From Pseudomonadota bacterium (GTDB lineage: Bacteria; Pseudomonadota; Gammaproteobacteria; Burkholderiales; Gallionellaceae), in contig JAJYYO010000013.1 in NCBI GenBank assembly GCA_021800795.1, positions 1 through 64,000 of the forward strand: 64,000 nt of DNA. The letters are read 5' to 3'. Below are positions 8,062 through 16,734 of this stretch, one piece after another; position 1 is the first letter of the stretch, and each line of letters opens with the position of its first letter. The position numbers and the translations under genes are program-made. A model generated the notes under the pieces. The model ran no database searches and was not told the origin of the DNA. It saw only the letters and a list, made by a program, of their open reading frames with translations.

Positions 8062-9333
8062 TTATTTGAGCTTCTCGATACCCATTATTTTGAGGATGCT
8101 GCCTTCGTAGAATGGTTCGGAAGTGCCTTTTTTCATCTTGCGGATGAAGTATTTTTCAAACGCGATCTTGGCTAGATGCACCCACTTTCCTTCGGAAAAC
8201 CAGTTCACGTTGCGCGGCGGAATCTGCGGTATCGCCACGAAAGCGACGCCGCTGTCGCCGAAGTCGGCCAGACAGATGGCGTTCCAGGTTGCTTCCCGGT
8301 CTGCCGGAATGCCGGTGAGGTCGGCGTTAATATTGTACACAGTGGCTGTTACCATGGATTCGATCATGTAGCCTGTCTTGGGTGTGCCGACCGGGATCGG
8401 TGTTGCTTCCACCGGCGGAATGGCCACGCAGACGCCCACGGCGAAGATGTTCTTGTACTTCGGGTTGCGCTGGTGTTTGTCAACGATGACGAAACCGCGC
8501 GCCTGAACCAGTCCTTCAATGCCGAACACGGCATCGACACCCTTGAATGCGGGCAGCATCATGCTGTAGTTGAACGGCAGTTCGTGCTTCTGTTTTTCCG
8601 CACCCTTTTCGTCGTGTTCCGTGACGTACATCTTGCCGGCTTCAACTTTTGTGACCTTGGCGTTGCAGATCCATTTGATGTGTTTGTCGCGCATGCCCGA
8701 TTCCAGTATTCCCTTGGAATCTCCCACGCCGCCAAGCCCCAGGTGGCCGATGTAGGGCTCGGAAGTCACGAAAGTCATCGGCACCTTGTTGCGTATCTTG
8801 CGGCGGCGCAAGTCGGTTTCCATGATGAAGGCATATTCGTAGGCGGGGCCGAAGCAGGAGGCGCCCTGCACCGCACCGACCACGATGGGGCCGGGATTCT
8901 GGCAGAAGTTTTCCCATTCGTCGTGCGATTTCATTGCGTGATCGACACTGCATACCGAATGAGTGTACCCGCCATCTGTTCCCAGGCCTTCGATCTCATC
9001 GAAGGCAAGCTTGGGGCCGGTGGCAATGACCAGATAATCGTAGTCGACTAAATCTCCCTTATTCAGTTCCAGTTGGTTCTTGTCGGGATGAACGCGTTTC
9101 ACGCCGCTGGAAATGAAGTTGATTCCCTTGCGTTCCAGGTAGCTGCGCACCGGGAACTCAACCTGCTTGCGCTCGCGCCATTTGACGGCCACCCAGGGAT
9201 TGGATGGCATAAAATTAAAGTTTTCGCTGTTCGAGATGACCGTAACCTTGTGCTTTTTGTCCAGCTTGTCGCGCATTTCGTAGGCTGCCGGCATGCCGCC
9301 GAGTCCCGCTCCCATGATGACGATGTGTGCCAT
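8062..9333 (-). CDS. sqr: Sulfide:quinone oxidoreductase, type I
   Basis: A 423-aa membrane-associated flavoprotein that oxidises sulfide to sulfane sulfur and reduces quinone. 'IVIMGAGLGGMPAAYEM' is the FAD dinucleotide fold. The three redox cysteines of the Acidithiobacillus ferrooxidans-type enzyme are all present: Cys128 ('HSVCSVDHA'), Cys160 ('GASCFGPAYEY') and Cys354 ('AICLADFGD'). The C-terminal amphipathic region 'AFEKYFIRKMKKG' matches the family's membrane-binding end. A strong ribosome site (GGAGGGGG) precedes the ATG. The gene lies directly downstream of the two-component genes on the same strand. Confidence 0.93.
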   Translation of the reverse strand: MAHIVIMGAGLGGMPAAYEMRDKLDKKHKVTVISNSENFNFMPSNPWVAVKWRERKQVEFPVRSYLERKGINFISSGVKRVHPDKNQLELNKGDLVDYDYLVIATGPKLAFDEIEGLGTDGGYTHSVCSVDHAMKSHDEWENFCQNPGPIVVGAVQGASCFGPAYEYAFIMETDLRRRKIRNKVPMTFVTSEPYIGHLGLGGVGDSKGILESGMRDKHIKWICNAKVTKVEAGKMYVTEHDEKGAEKQKHELPFNYSMMLPAFKGVDAVFGIEGLVQARGFVIVDKHQRNPKYKNIFAVGVCVAIPPVEATPIPVGTPKTGYMIESMVTATVYNINADLTGIPADREATWNAICLADFGDSGVAFVAIPQIPPRNVNWFSEGKWVHLAKIAFEKYFIRKMKKGTSEPFYEGSILKIMGIEKLK

Positions 9334-9387
9334 TTTGCCCCCTCCTGGTTATCGATCGGGTGATTCTGCTCTGATTTAACGAGAACT

Positions 9388-10059
9388 TCAACTCAATGCT
9401 TCATCGCTGTGCTGCGTGTCCTGCTCCTTGGTGAACAAGACAGCAGCCTTGACTCGCGAAGACAGGTTAAGCTTGTTCAGAATGTGGCGCACATGCTGTT
9501 TTACCGTGTCATAACTGATCTTCAGGGTGAGTGCGATGGCCTTGTTGCTCTCGCCTCTGGAGAGTAATTGCAGAATTTCGCGTTCGCGCTCGGTCAGTAA
9601 CTTAAGCGAGCTTTTCGCTTCCTGTTCGGGTTGTTCTTCGCGCAGCATTTCGATCATCTTGACGGTCATGGCGGGGGCGACCACCAGTTCGCCGGCTGCG
9701 ACGCGACGGATCGCGTCGACCACATCATCGGGCGCCATATCCTTGAGCAAGTACCCGCGTACGCCGGCGCGTATCGCATTTTTCAGGTCGGCTTCCGAAT
9801 CGCTCATGGTGAGCATGATGGCAGGGGTAAGATAGTTCTCCGTGCGCAGTTGTTTCAATAAGGAGATGCCGTCCAGCGGTTTCATGCGTAAATCAACGAT
9901 CAGCAGATCGGGTTTTGTATCCAGCAGCGTGCGCAGCTCAATCACGTTGTCGGTCGTACCGACCACATCGAAATCGTAGCTGTTCGCCAGCAGTTCACTT
10001 AAACCAAGACGACACAGGCATTGGTCATCAACCAGTACGATTTTTAATTTGTCACTCAT
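9388..10059 (-). CDS. NarL/LuxR-family response regulator
   Basis: 223 aa: a receiver domain (residues 5-120, phosphoacceptor Asp56 in 'LLIVDLRMKPLDG', acidic pair Asp11-Asp12) followed by a LuxR-type helix-turn-helix ('LTEREREILQLLSRGESNKAIA', about 155-210). Two cysteines sit beside the acidic pocket ('DDQCLCRLG'), which is uncommon. It overlaps the sensor kinase gene by 8 bp, so the two form a classic pair. The GGGTTAT palindromes upstream of sulfur operons are candidate targets (inference). Confidence 0.92.
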   Translation of the reverse strand: MSDKLKIVLVDDQCLCRLGLSELLANSYDFDVVGTTDNVIELRTLLDTKPDLLIVDLRMKPLDGISLLKQLRTENYLTPAIMLTMSDSEADLKNAIRAGVRGYLLKDMAPDDVVDAIRRVAAGELVVAPAMTVKMIEMLREEQPEQEAKSSLKLLTEREREILQLLSRGESNKAIALTLKISYDTVKQHVRHILNKLNLSSRVKAAVLFTKEQDTQHSDEALS

Positions 10060-11287
10060 TTGCTGCTCTCCAATCCAGTGAGGGTTCGGGAAAGGACAAT
10101 TGTACCTGCGTACCTTGTCCCGCGGTGCTTTCCACCTTGATTGTGCCGCCTATCTGACGCGCCCGTTCGCGCATTATGATCACGCCGTAATGCCCTTCTA
10201 CCGGTGCGAAAGTAGATTCGCCGCTGCCGTTGTCTTCAATGGTGAACACGTAATAGCCGAAGCTGGCATCAACAAACAGCCGCGCATGAGTCGCGCCGGA
10301 ATGCCTCGCAATGTTGCTCAACGCCTCATGCACGATATGGTAAGTCTGAATTTCATGTTCGAGCGGCAGTTCGAGATCGACCAGCCGGTTATGGTACTCC
10401 AACACGATGTTGTTGCGTTGGCGAAATTCAGTGGCAAGGTCATGTAATGCGGCAGATAATCCTTCGTGGTTAATCTTGCAACGAAAATTGGTGACCAGTT
10501 CGCGCGCACTCTTTTGTGCAATTTCCAGAGACTCGTCCAGATCGTCCGCATATTTGGTCGCCATCGGTTTATTGCCGGTACGGGAGGCTTCAAGCAGCAG
10601 GCTGACGCGCATCCGTGCATAGGTCAAGGTCTGCGCCAGCGAGTCATGAATGTCATTTGCAATTGCAAGACGTGCGGCAAGCCTGTCTATGCGTTGTGCT
10701 TCCCGATTCACGTACGAGTGTTCTACGGCAGCGCTTATCATTTCGGCAAAAGAGGCTACGGTATTAATGGTCAGGCTCGCGGTTTCCTGTTTTGTATTAA
10801 AAAACAGTGTCAGAATACCCAGCGGAGTGCCAGGTGTATTGGACGATTCAAGTGGCGCGGTAATGAGTGACCGGAAGCTGCAATCAGTATGCTGGCAGCT
10901 CTGTCGCAAGTTGCAGGAGCTGATGTCCGAAGTATGGATAGTCCTGCTCAGGTTCGCTATATCGTTGGCTTCACAATCCAAACCGATAAAGCTTTCGGTT
11001 CCTGTTTGCAGTTCGCCGGAGAATCCTACCGAGCTGATGATAGGCAAACTGAGCGCATCGGGGGAGATTAACCGCACTAATCCGGCGGAAGCGCCGATTG
11101 TGTTGATGGTATTCGCCAGAAAAATTTCCAACAACGTTTTGAGTTCGCCAATACGCGGGGCGGCAATCTCATGCGTCAGGCAAATTTCCGCACCGCCCCC
11201 CTTTCCGGGAGGCGTAAATTCTGGATCACGCAACCAGGTAAACTCGCTGTGGATGGTGTCTGAGATGGGAATTGTTTTTTTGCGCAT
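10052..11287 (-). CDS. Soluble NarX-like sensor histidine kinase with Cys-containing GAF domain
   Basis: A HisKA_3/HATPase_c kinase. From the ATG at 11287 (411 aa), a GAF-like domain spans about 45-190, the phospho-His is His214 in 'NDIHDSLAQTL', and the ATP-binding 'HEALSNIARHSGATHA' and 'DNGSG' boxes follow. There are no transmembrane segments. Four cysteines (105, 125, 131, 136) cluster in the GAF domain, the last three in 'SSCNLRQSCQHTDCSF', as in redox or Fe-S sensors. The frame stays open to a TTG at 11353, but a TATAAT box (11359-11364) lies only 5 bp before that codon, so a downstream start is preferred. Confidence 0.85.
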   Translation of the reverse strand: MRKKTIPISDTIHSEFTWLRDPEFTPPGKGGGAEICLTHEIAAPRIGELKTLLEIFLANTINTIGASAGLVRLISPDALSLPIISSVGFSGELQTGTESFIGLDCEANDIANLSRTIHTSDISSCNLRQSCQHTDCSFRSLITAPLESSNTPGTPLGILTLFFNTKQETASLTINTVASFAEMISAAVEHSYVNREAQRIDRLAARLAIANDIHDSLAQTLTYARMRVSLLLEASRTGNKPMATKYADDLDESLEIAQKSARELVTNFRCKINHEGLSAALHDLATEFRQRNNIVLEYHNRLVDLELPLEHEIQTYHIVHEALSNIARHSGATHARLFVDASFGYYVFTIEDNGSGESTFAPVEGHYGVIIMRERARQIGGTIKVESTAGQGTQVQLSFPEPSLDWRAANE

Positions 11288-11374
11288 CAATCTGGCTGTC
11301 AGTCCGGAAAACAGTTTTACAGAGTCAGTTGTATCTATCTCAAGATGCAACAAGTCGAATTATACAATATATAT

Positions 11375-11392
11375 CCACCCCATCAGGGTTAT
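11375..11392. promoter_or_regulatory. Candidate operator (GGGTTAT palindrome) at the two-component promoter
   Basis: CCACCCC-ATCA-GGGTTAT is a weak-left-half version of the ATAACCC-N4-GGGTTAT palindrome seen elsewhere in the window. It overlaps the -35 position relative to the minus-strand TATAAT at 11359-11364, and the -35 hexamer there is poor, as expected for activator-dependent promoters. A second degenerate copy (CCCCGATATGGTTAT) follows at 11403-11417. Suggests autoregulation of the kinase/regulator operon. Confidence 0.5.
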
Positions 11393-11417
11393 AACCCGCC
11401 TCCCCCGATATGGTTAT

Positions 11418-11888
11418 AGACACAGGGGTGAGCAATTGCGCCTAATAGCGCAACTCGCGACAACCATGCGCTTTAGTCATTGGCTGCTGCATCTGCGGCG
11501 CATGAGTCGAATAAAAACAGCATCAACTGGCTCATGCCATATTGTCAGTCGAACAATGCCGGGTGTTGTCGGTGGTTTTGTCATCTGCGTGGACGGTAAA
11601 CCTGCTGCATGGGCAAGTTCGCCTGCTTACATGAATTTCAGGATAAGCTGATATTTCTTTAAGTCGCGAATTAGAACACAGATCATTGCCGGATTGCTAT
11701 TAAGCAGCTTGTTTTCTGTGATTCGTTGATGCGTTCGGCCTGCTTCGACAGTGCTGCGATTTACCCGCGAACTGTTGAGTCTTGTTCCGATGATGGCCGA
11801 TTGAATATTTTAATTATATAGTTGCGATGCATCGTCAACTGAGGCTTTGCGGCTGCAAGTGATGAATGCCGTGCGGGATACGAAATAA
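11418..11888. other. Intergenic stretch without recognised features
   Basis: About 470 bp between the divergent two-component operon and the phosphodiesterase gene. No protein-like frame, RNA gene or clear repeat was recognised. AT-rich sequence near 11800-11825 ('ttttaattatatag') could be part of the plus-strand promoter. Confidence 0.5.
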
Positions 11889-12407
11889 ATGAAAATATGC
11901 ATCGTCTCCGACAGTCATGATCGTGCCGAGCCGCTGGCTGCGGCGATAGCCAAAGCGCAGTCCCTGGGCGCACAGACGGTAATCCATTGCGGAGATCTGA
12001 TCGGGGCCAACACCCTGCGCACCTCGCTGAAGCTCGGCATACCGCTGCATGTGGTGCATGGCAACAATGTCGGCGACCAGATGGCGATGCACAGGATGAT
12101 GGCAAAATCCGGCGGATTGCTGACCTATCACGGGCATGATGCGGAACTGGAGCTGGCCGGGCGGCGCATCTTTGCGACACACTATCCGCACTATGGACGC
12201 GCGCTGGCCTGTACCGGCGATTACGATCTGGTTTGCTGCGGTCACAGTCATGTCGCAGAGATAATCTGGCAACCGAATATCAAGGGGGAGCAGACGTTGC
12301 TGGTCAATCCGGGATCTGTTTCCGGTATCGGTGCGCCTGGCATAGAGGAAGCGTTCACCTGGATACTGGGTGATCTGGACAGCATGGTTTTTGAAATCCA
12401 CACCTAA
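11889..12407 (+). CDS. YfcE/MJ0936-type metallophosphoesterase
   Basis: A 172-aa calcineurin-like phosphodiesterase. Metal-binding motifs are in family order: 'DSHD' (8-11), 'HCGDLIG' (about 33-39), 'GNN' (59-61), 'THYPH' and 'CGHSH' (about 116-121). Family members hydrolyse phosphodiesters in vitro, and physiological roles are mostly unknown. It precedes qmoA by 46 bp on the same strand and may be co-transcribed, but no functional link is evident. Confidence 0.85.
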   Translation: MKICIVSDSHDRAEPLAAAIAKAQSLGAQTVIHCGDLIGANTLRTSLKLGIPLHVVHGNNVGDQMAMHRMMAKSGGLLTYHGHDAELELAGRRIFATHYPHYGRALACTGDYDLVCCGHSHVAEIIWQPNIKGEQTLLVNPGSVSGIGAPGIEEAFTWILGDLDSMVFEIHT

Positions 12408-12453
12408 AAAACCAAAACCCCGAAGGCTATCGCAATTATTTACGGAGGTTCAA

Positions 12454-13752
12454 GTGACGGCTTCAATTGCAACCAGCCAGACCATTCTGGTCGTGGGCGG
12501 AGGAATAGGCGGTATGACGGCGGCGCTGGAGGCTGCGGAATGCGGCAAACAGGTGATCCTGGTCGAGCGTAACGCGACCTTGGGCGGGCGTACCGCGCTG
12601 CTGTACCGATACTTTCCCAAGATGTGTCATCCGACCTGCGGCATGGAAATCAATTTGCGCCGCCTCAAGGGTAACCGCAACGTGCGCGTGATGACCATGA
12701 CGGAAGTGCTGGAGGTGAGCGGGGTGCGCGGCGATTACACGGTGAAGCTGAAACTCTCACCACGCTATGTCAATGCCAACTGCACTGCCTGCGGTGAGTG
12801 TGCCAAAGCGGTCGAGACGGAGATAGATAACCCTTACGAATACAATCTTGCCAAGACGCGTGCCGCTTATCTGCCGCATAACATGGCCTATCCGATGCAC
12901 TATGTGCTGGACCCTTCCATCATCGGCACTGCGGATGCGGAAAAAGCCCGTGCAGCCTGCAAATACGATGCAATCGAGCTCGACATGCAGGAGGAGATCG
13001 TCGAGATCAAGGCAGGAGCGATCGTCTGGGCGACCGGCTGGAAGCCTTATGACGCGGCCAAGATACAGCCCTACGGGTACGACCGCTTCGCCAACGTGAT
13101 CACCAGCGTGGAATTCGAGCGTTTCGCCAATCCGCATGGACCGACCGGCGGCAAACTGCTGCGTCCTTCCGATGGCAAAGAAGCAAAGAACATCGCCTTT
13201 ATCCAGTGTGCAGGTTCGCGCGACGAAAACCATCTGCGTCACTGTTCGCGCATCTGCTGCATGGCTTCATTAAAGCAGACGCATTATGTGCGCGAGGCGT
13301 ACGGCGACGACGCAAAATCGACGATCTACTACATCGATATCCGCGTGATAGACCGTCTGGAAGATTTTTATCTGAAAGTACAGCAGGACCCGACCGTCAG
13401 TTTCATCAAATCCAAGGTGGCCAAGATCGTCGAGGACAAGGCGGGTAATCCGGTGTTGCACGGCGTGGACACCGAAGGTTATCACCGCTATGCCACGACA
13501 CATGATCTGGTCGTGCTGGCGGTCGGCATGGAGCCTGAAACACGCGGCATCAAGCTGCCGGACGACATGTTGCTCGATTCGTCCGGCTTTATCGAGGGGT
13601 CCAATCTCCCGGCAGGGGTCGAAGGTATCTATGGTGCGGGCGCGGCGACCAGTCCGCTGGACGTGAACCGCTCGGTGCAAAGCGCAACCGCTGCGGCATT
13701 GCGCGCGATACAGGTGGTGCATAAAACCTCTACAGTCGAAGGAGTTAGATGA
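12454..13752 (+). CDS. qmoA: QmoA, HdrA-like flavoprotein of the Qmo complex
   Basis: A 432-aa HdrA-like flavoprotein of the quinone-interacting membrane-bound oxidoreductase system, which exchanges electrons with APS reductase. The FAD fold is 'ILVVGGGIGGMTAALEAA' near the N-terminus; 'PKMCHPTCGM', 'CTACGEC' and 'CAGSRDENHLRHCSRICC' carry the cysteines typical of HdrA/QmoA. GTG at 12454 is chosen as the start because GGAGG lies 5 bp upstream; an in-frame ATG at 12370 would overlap the phosphodiesterase. It overlaps qmoB by 4 bp. In sulfur oxidisers the complex is thought to work in the oxidative direction. Confidence 0.92.
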   Translation: MTASIATSQTILVVGGGIGGMTAALEAAECGKQVILVERNATLGGRTALLYRYFPKMCHPTCGMEINLRRLKGNRNVRVMTMTEVLEVSGVRGDYTVKLKLSPRYVNANCTACGECAKAVETEIDNPYEYNLAKTRAAYLPHNMAYPMHYVLDPSIIGTADAEKARAACKYDAIELDMQEEIVEIKAGAIVWATGWKPYDAAKIQPYGYDRFANVITSVEFERFANPHGPTGGKLLRPSDGKEAKNIAFIQCAGSRDENHLRHCSRICCMASLKQTHYVREAYGDDAKSTIYYIDIRVIDRLEDFYLKVQQDPTVSFIKSKVAKIVEDKAGNPVLHGVDTEGYHRYATTHDLVVLAVGMEPETRGIKLPDDMLLDSSGFIEGSNLPAGVEGIYGAGAATSPLDVNRSVQSATAAALRAIQVVHKTSTVEGVR

Positions 13753-16010
13753 TGGCTGACGTGAAGATCGAAATGAAGACGGCTGCCTATGTCTGTTCGG
13801 GCTGCGGCCTGGGAGATAAGCTGGATGTCGGACAGCTTGCCAGGATCGCGCAGAAGGAAGGCAAGATGGCGCTGGTGCGGCAGCACGATTTTCTGTGCAA
13901 CAGCGAAGGCGTGCAGATGATACGCGACGACATCGAAAACGAAGCAGTCACGCATATCTGTATCGCGGCCTGTTCGCGCCGCGCCAAGACGGAAGCGTTT
14001 AACTTCCCTTCAGTTGCGATGACCCGTGCCAATCTGCGCGAAGGGGTGATCTGGGTGGTTGCAGAAGGCGCAGCGCACGATGAGGTTCGTCAGGAGATGG
14101 CGGACGATTACGTGCGCATGGGTTGCGCCGAGCTTAAAAAATCCAGGATGCCGGAAGGCAATCCGAATCATACGCAACTGAAGAACCTGCTGGTGGTCGG
14201 CGGGGGTATCTCGGGACTGACTGCCGCATTCGAAGCCGCCGAGACCGGCTATGAGGTGATTCTGGTCGAGAAACAGGCGCAACTCGGCGGCTGGGCTGGC
14301 AAACTGTGGAAGCGTGCACCCTATAAAACCCCTTATGCCGAGCCGCAGGAGACCGGTGTGGCAGCACTTGCCGCCAGGGTGAGTGCACATCCTCTGATTA
14401 CGGTACATCTTAATTCGACGATTGCGGAAACTGCCGGCGCACCGGGCCGCTTCGCCGTCAAACTGGCGCAGGAGTCCGGCTCGATCACCGAAGTGGCCGT
14501 CGGTGCAATCGTTCAGGCGACCGGTTTTACCACTTACGACATTGCCAAACTGCCCGAGCTGGGCGGTGGCCTGGCTCACGTGGTGGATCAGGCAGGACTC
14601 GAAGCGCTGGCGATGGCTGCCAATGGCGGTGTGATGAAACGCGCCGATGGACGGGAGGTCAAATCCGTGGTGTTTCTGCAATGTGCGGGACAACGCGACG
14701 ACAGCGGACAGCATCTGCCTTACTGTTCCGGCCACTGTTGCGCGACCAGCATCAAGCAGGCAATGTATTTCAAGGACGCCAATCCCGACGTGAACGCGGT
14801 GGTGGTGTACGACGATCTGCGTGTGCCGGGCATGGGCGAGGATTTTTATCGCAGCGCGCAGCACAAGGGCGTGATTTTTGCGAAAGGGAAAGCCAGCAGC
14901 GTGACAACGGAGAGTAACGGTCTCAAGGTTAACTATAAAGACCTGATACTCGATTCGGGCGCAACGATACAGGCCGATCTGGTGGTGCTGGCTACCGGTC
15001 AGGTGCCGAGTTCCGGCGTGGATGTCATATTGTGGGACAAGCTTACCAAGGAAGCCGATGGCGGCTCGATCGAAGCCAAGCAGCAGAAGTCCGAGTTGAA
15101 AAGTATTTCCATCCTGAATCTGACCTACCGGCAGGGCCCTGACGTACCCAAGCTCAAATACGGGTTTGCCGATTCGCATTTCATCTGTTTCCCCTACGAG
15201 ACGCAGCGTACCGGTATTTATACCGCAGGCCCTGTGCGTCGCCCGATGGATATCATGCAGGCGACCGAGGATGCAACCGGCGCCGCGTTGAAAGCGATAC
15301 AGGCCGCCGAGAATGCCAGCCTCGGCCGTGCCGCCCATCCGCGTGCGGGCGACTTGTCTTACCCTATTGTGCGTCTGGAAGGGTGTACCCAGTGCAAACG
15401 CTGTACGGTGGAATGTCCGTTCGGCGCCATCGACGAGGATGAACGTCGTTTTCCGGTATTCAACGAACAGCGCTGCCGGCGTTGCGGCACCTGCATGGGC
15501 GCCTGTCCGGTACGGGTGATTTCCTTCGAAAATTATTCGGTGGATACCGTCGGCAACCAGATCAAGGCGATTGAGATACCCGACGAGTTCTCCGAGAAGC
15601 CGCGCGTGCTGATACTCGCCTGCGAGAACGATGCCTATCCTGCGCTCGATATGGCGGGGCTCTCGCGCATCGTTTACTCTGCCTTCGTGCGCATCATTCC
15701 GGTGCGCTGCCTGGGCTCGGTGAACACCATCTGGATTACCGACGCGCTCAATTCCGGCTACGACGGCGTGATGATGATGGGCTGCAAGAAGGGCGACGAA
15801 TACCAGTGTCACTTCGTCAAGGGATCGGAACTTGCCGGTTACCGCATGAGCAAGATCGGCGATACCCTGACAGGGATGGGGCTGGAGCCTGAGCGTGTGT
15901 CCAGTTTTGAAGTGGCGATCACCGACAATGCAAAGGTTGCCGGTTTCATTAACGACTATGTCGCGCAACTGGTTGAGATGGGGCCGTCACCAATGAAAGG
16001 CTTCGGTTAA
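13749..16010 (+). CDS. qmoB: QmoB, HdrA/MvhD-type subunit
   Basis: 753 aa, QmoB length. The N-terminal 'AAYVCSGCGLGDKLD' is a QmoB signature. An HdrA-like FAD domain follows ('LLVVGGGISGLTAAFEAAET'). Two [4Fe-4S] ferredoxin motifs lie at about 546 ('CTQCKRCTVECP') and 575 ('CRRCGTCMGACP'). A C-terminal MvhD-like domain (about 617-745) has 'LACEND' and 'GCKKGDEYQCHF'. The family bifurcates or confurcates electrons with QmoA. The start overlaps the qmoA stop (ATGATG: 13749 or 13752). HdrC- and HdrB-like genes follow. Confidence 0.93.
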   Translation: MMADVKIEMKTAAYVCSGCGLGDKLDVGQLARIAQKEGKMALVRQHDFLCNSEGVQMIRDDIENEAVTHICIAACSRRAKTEAFNFPSVAMTRANLREGVIWVVAEGAAHDEVRQEMADDYVRMGCAELKKSRMPEGNPNHTQLKNLLVVGGGISGLTAAFEAAETGYEVILVEKQAQLGGWAGKLWKRAPYKTPYAEPQETGVAALAARVSAHPLITVHLNSTIAETAGAPGRFAVKLAQESGSITEVAVGAIVQATGFTTYDIAKLPELGGGLAHVVDQAGLEALAMAANGGVMKRADGREVKSVVFLQCAGQRDDSGQHLPYCSGHCCATSIKQAMYFKDANPDVNAVVVYDDLRVPGMGEDFYRSAQHKGVIFAKGKASSVTTESNGLKVNYKDLILDSGATIQADLVVLATGQVPSSGVDVILWDKLTKEADGGSIEAKQQKSELKSISILNLTYRQGPDVPKLKYGFADSHFICFPYETQRTGIYTAGPVRRPMDIMQATEDATGAALKAIQAAENASLGRAAHPRAGDLSYPIVRLEGCTQCKRCTVECPFGAIDEDERRFPVFNEQRCRRCGTCMGACPVRVISFENYSVDTVGNQIKAIEIPDEFSEKPRVLILACENDAYPALDMAGLSRIVYSAFVRIIPVRCLGSVNTIWITDALNSGYDGVMMMGCKKGDEYQCHFVKGSELAGYRMSKIGDTLTGMGLEPERVSSFEVAITDNAKVAGFINDYVAQLVEMGPSPMKGFG

Positions 16011-16021
16011 GGGGAGATGCT

Positions 16022-16645
16022 ATGAGCGAACTGAATCAAAAGGCTGTCGCGAAATACGAGAACAATTTCCTCAGGGAGGTCGAGGAACGTGTTGAAGATG
16101 GCGAATGGGTCAAGATGTGCATGCAATGCGGGGTCTGCGCGGGTTCCTGTCCGTTGGGCAACGCATGGGAACATTCCCCGCAGAAGCTGTTCCGCATGAT
16201 CATGGCGGGCAAGCGCGAAGAGGTGCTGACCTCGGACGCCATGTGGATGTGCACCTCCTGCTATAGCTGCATCGTGCGATGTCCGAGAAAGTTGCCGATC
16301 ACGCACATCATGCATGGCCTGGCGCATTATTCCCATCGGCTGGAACTGGCGCCCAAGGGGCAGCCTACCCGGGAGCTTGCCAGAATATTCTGGCAAAATC
16401 TGGTCAAGACCGGCCGGGTCAACGAACTCAAGTTTTCGCTGGCGGTTTATTTCAAGGACGGTTTTGTGCAGGGTATCAAGAATCTGCTGAGTATGCAGGG
16501 CATCGCACTCGGGCTTGTCAAGGCCAGGCGCCTTAATCCGATGGAAATCATAGGTGGACACAAATGCAGGGATATCGGCGGCATTCAGAAAATGCTCGCC
16601 AAGGCGCGTGAAATCGAAGACCGCAGACAGGGGTTCACTTCCTGA
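16022..16645 (+). CDS. HdrC-like iron-sulfur protein (replaces QmoC N-terminus)
   Basis: A 207-aa protein with two [4Fe-4S] motifs, 'CMQCGVCAGSCP' (about 37-48) and 'CTSCYSCIVRCP' (about 78-89), followed by a helical region. It matches HdrC of heterodisulfide reductase and the hydrophilic N-terminal part of QmoC, but has none of QmoC's membrane helices. It follows qmoB by 11 bp. Some sulfate reducers and sulfur oxidisers carry HdrBC in place of QmoC, and the gene order here fits that variant. Confidence 0.87.
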   Translation: MSELNQKAVAKYENNFLREVEERVEDGEWVKMCMQCGVCAGSCPLGNAWEHSPQKLFRMIMAGKREEVLTSDAMWMCTSCYSCIVRCPRKLPITHIMHGLAHYSHRLELAPKGQPTRELARIFWQNLVKTGRVNELKFSLAVYFKDGFVQGIKNLLSMQGIALGLVKARRLNPMEIIGGHKCRDIGGIQKMLAKAREIEDRRQGFTS

Positions 16646-16734
16646 CGGAGGAGTGCGATTTCTTGTAATTATGCAGCAAGGTTTATCGTTTTATCGGTTA
16701 AGACGAAATATGAATCCTGAAAGGTGTCCGTAAT

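Noticed and set aside
10650-11651. Plus-strand open frame of 333 codons opposite the sensor kinase
   Set aside because: Overlaps conserved kinase boxes on the other strand and extends into intergenic DNA without any motif.
12370-12453. Upstream ATG extension of qmoA
   Set aside because: It would overlap the phosphodiesterase gene and adds a Lys/Pro-rich stretch absent from QmoA. The GTG at 12454 has an ideal GGAGG.
14010-15968. Very long open frame on the minus strand opposite qmoB
   Set aside because: It is complementary to a well-recognised QmoB with clear Fe-S and FAD motifs. The minus-strand translation is His/Arg-rich with no family features. Long antisense frames are common in this codon usage.
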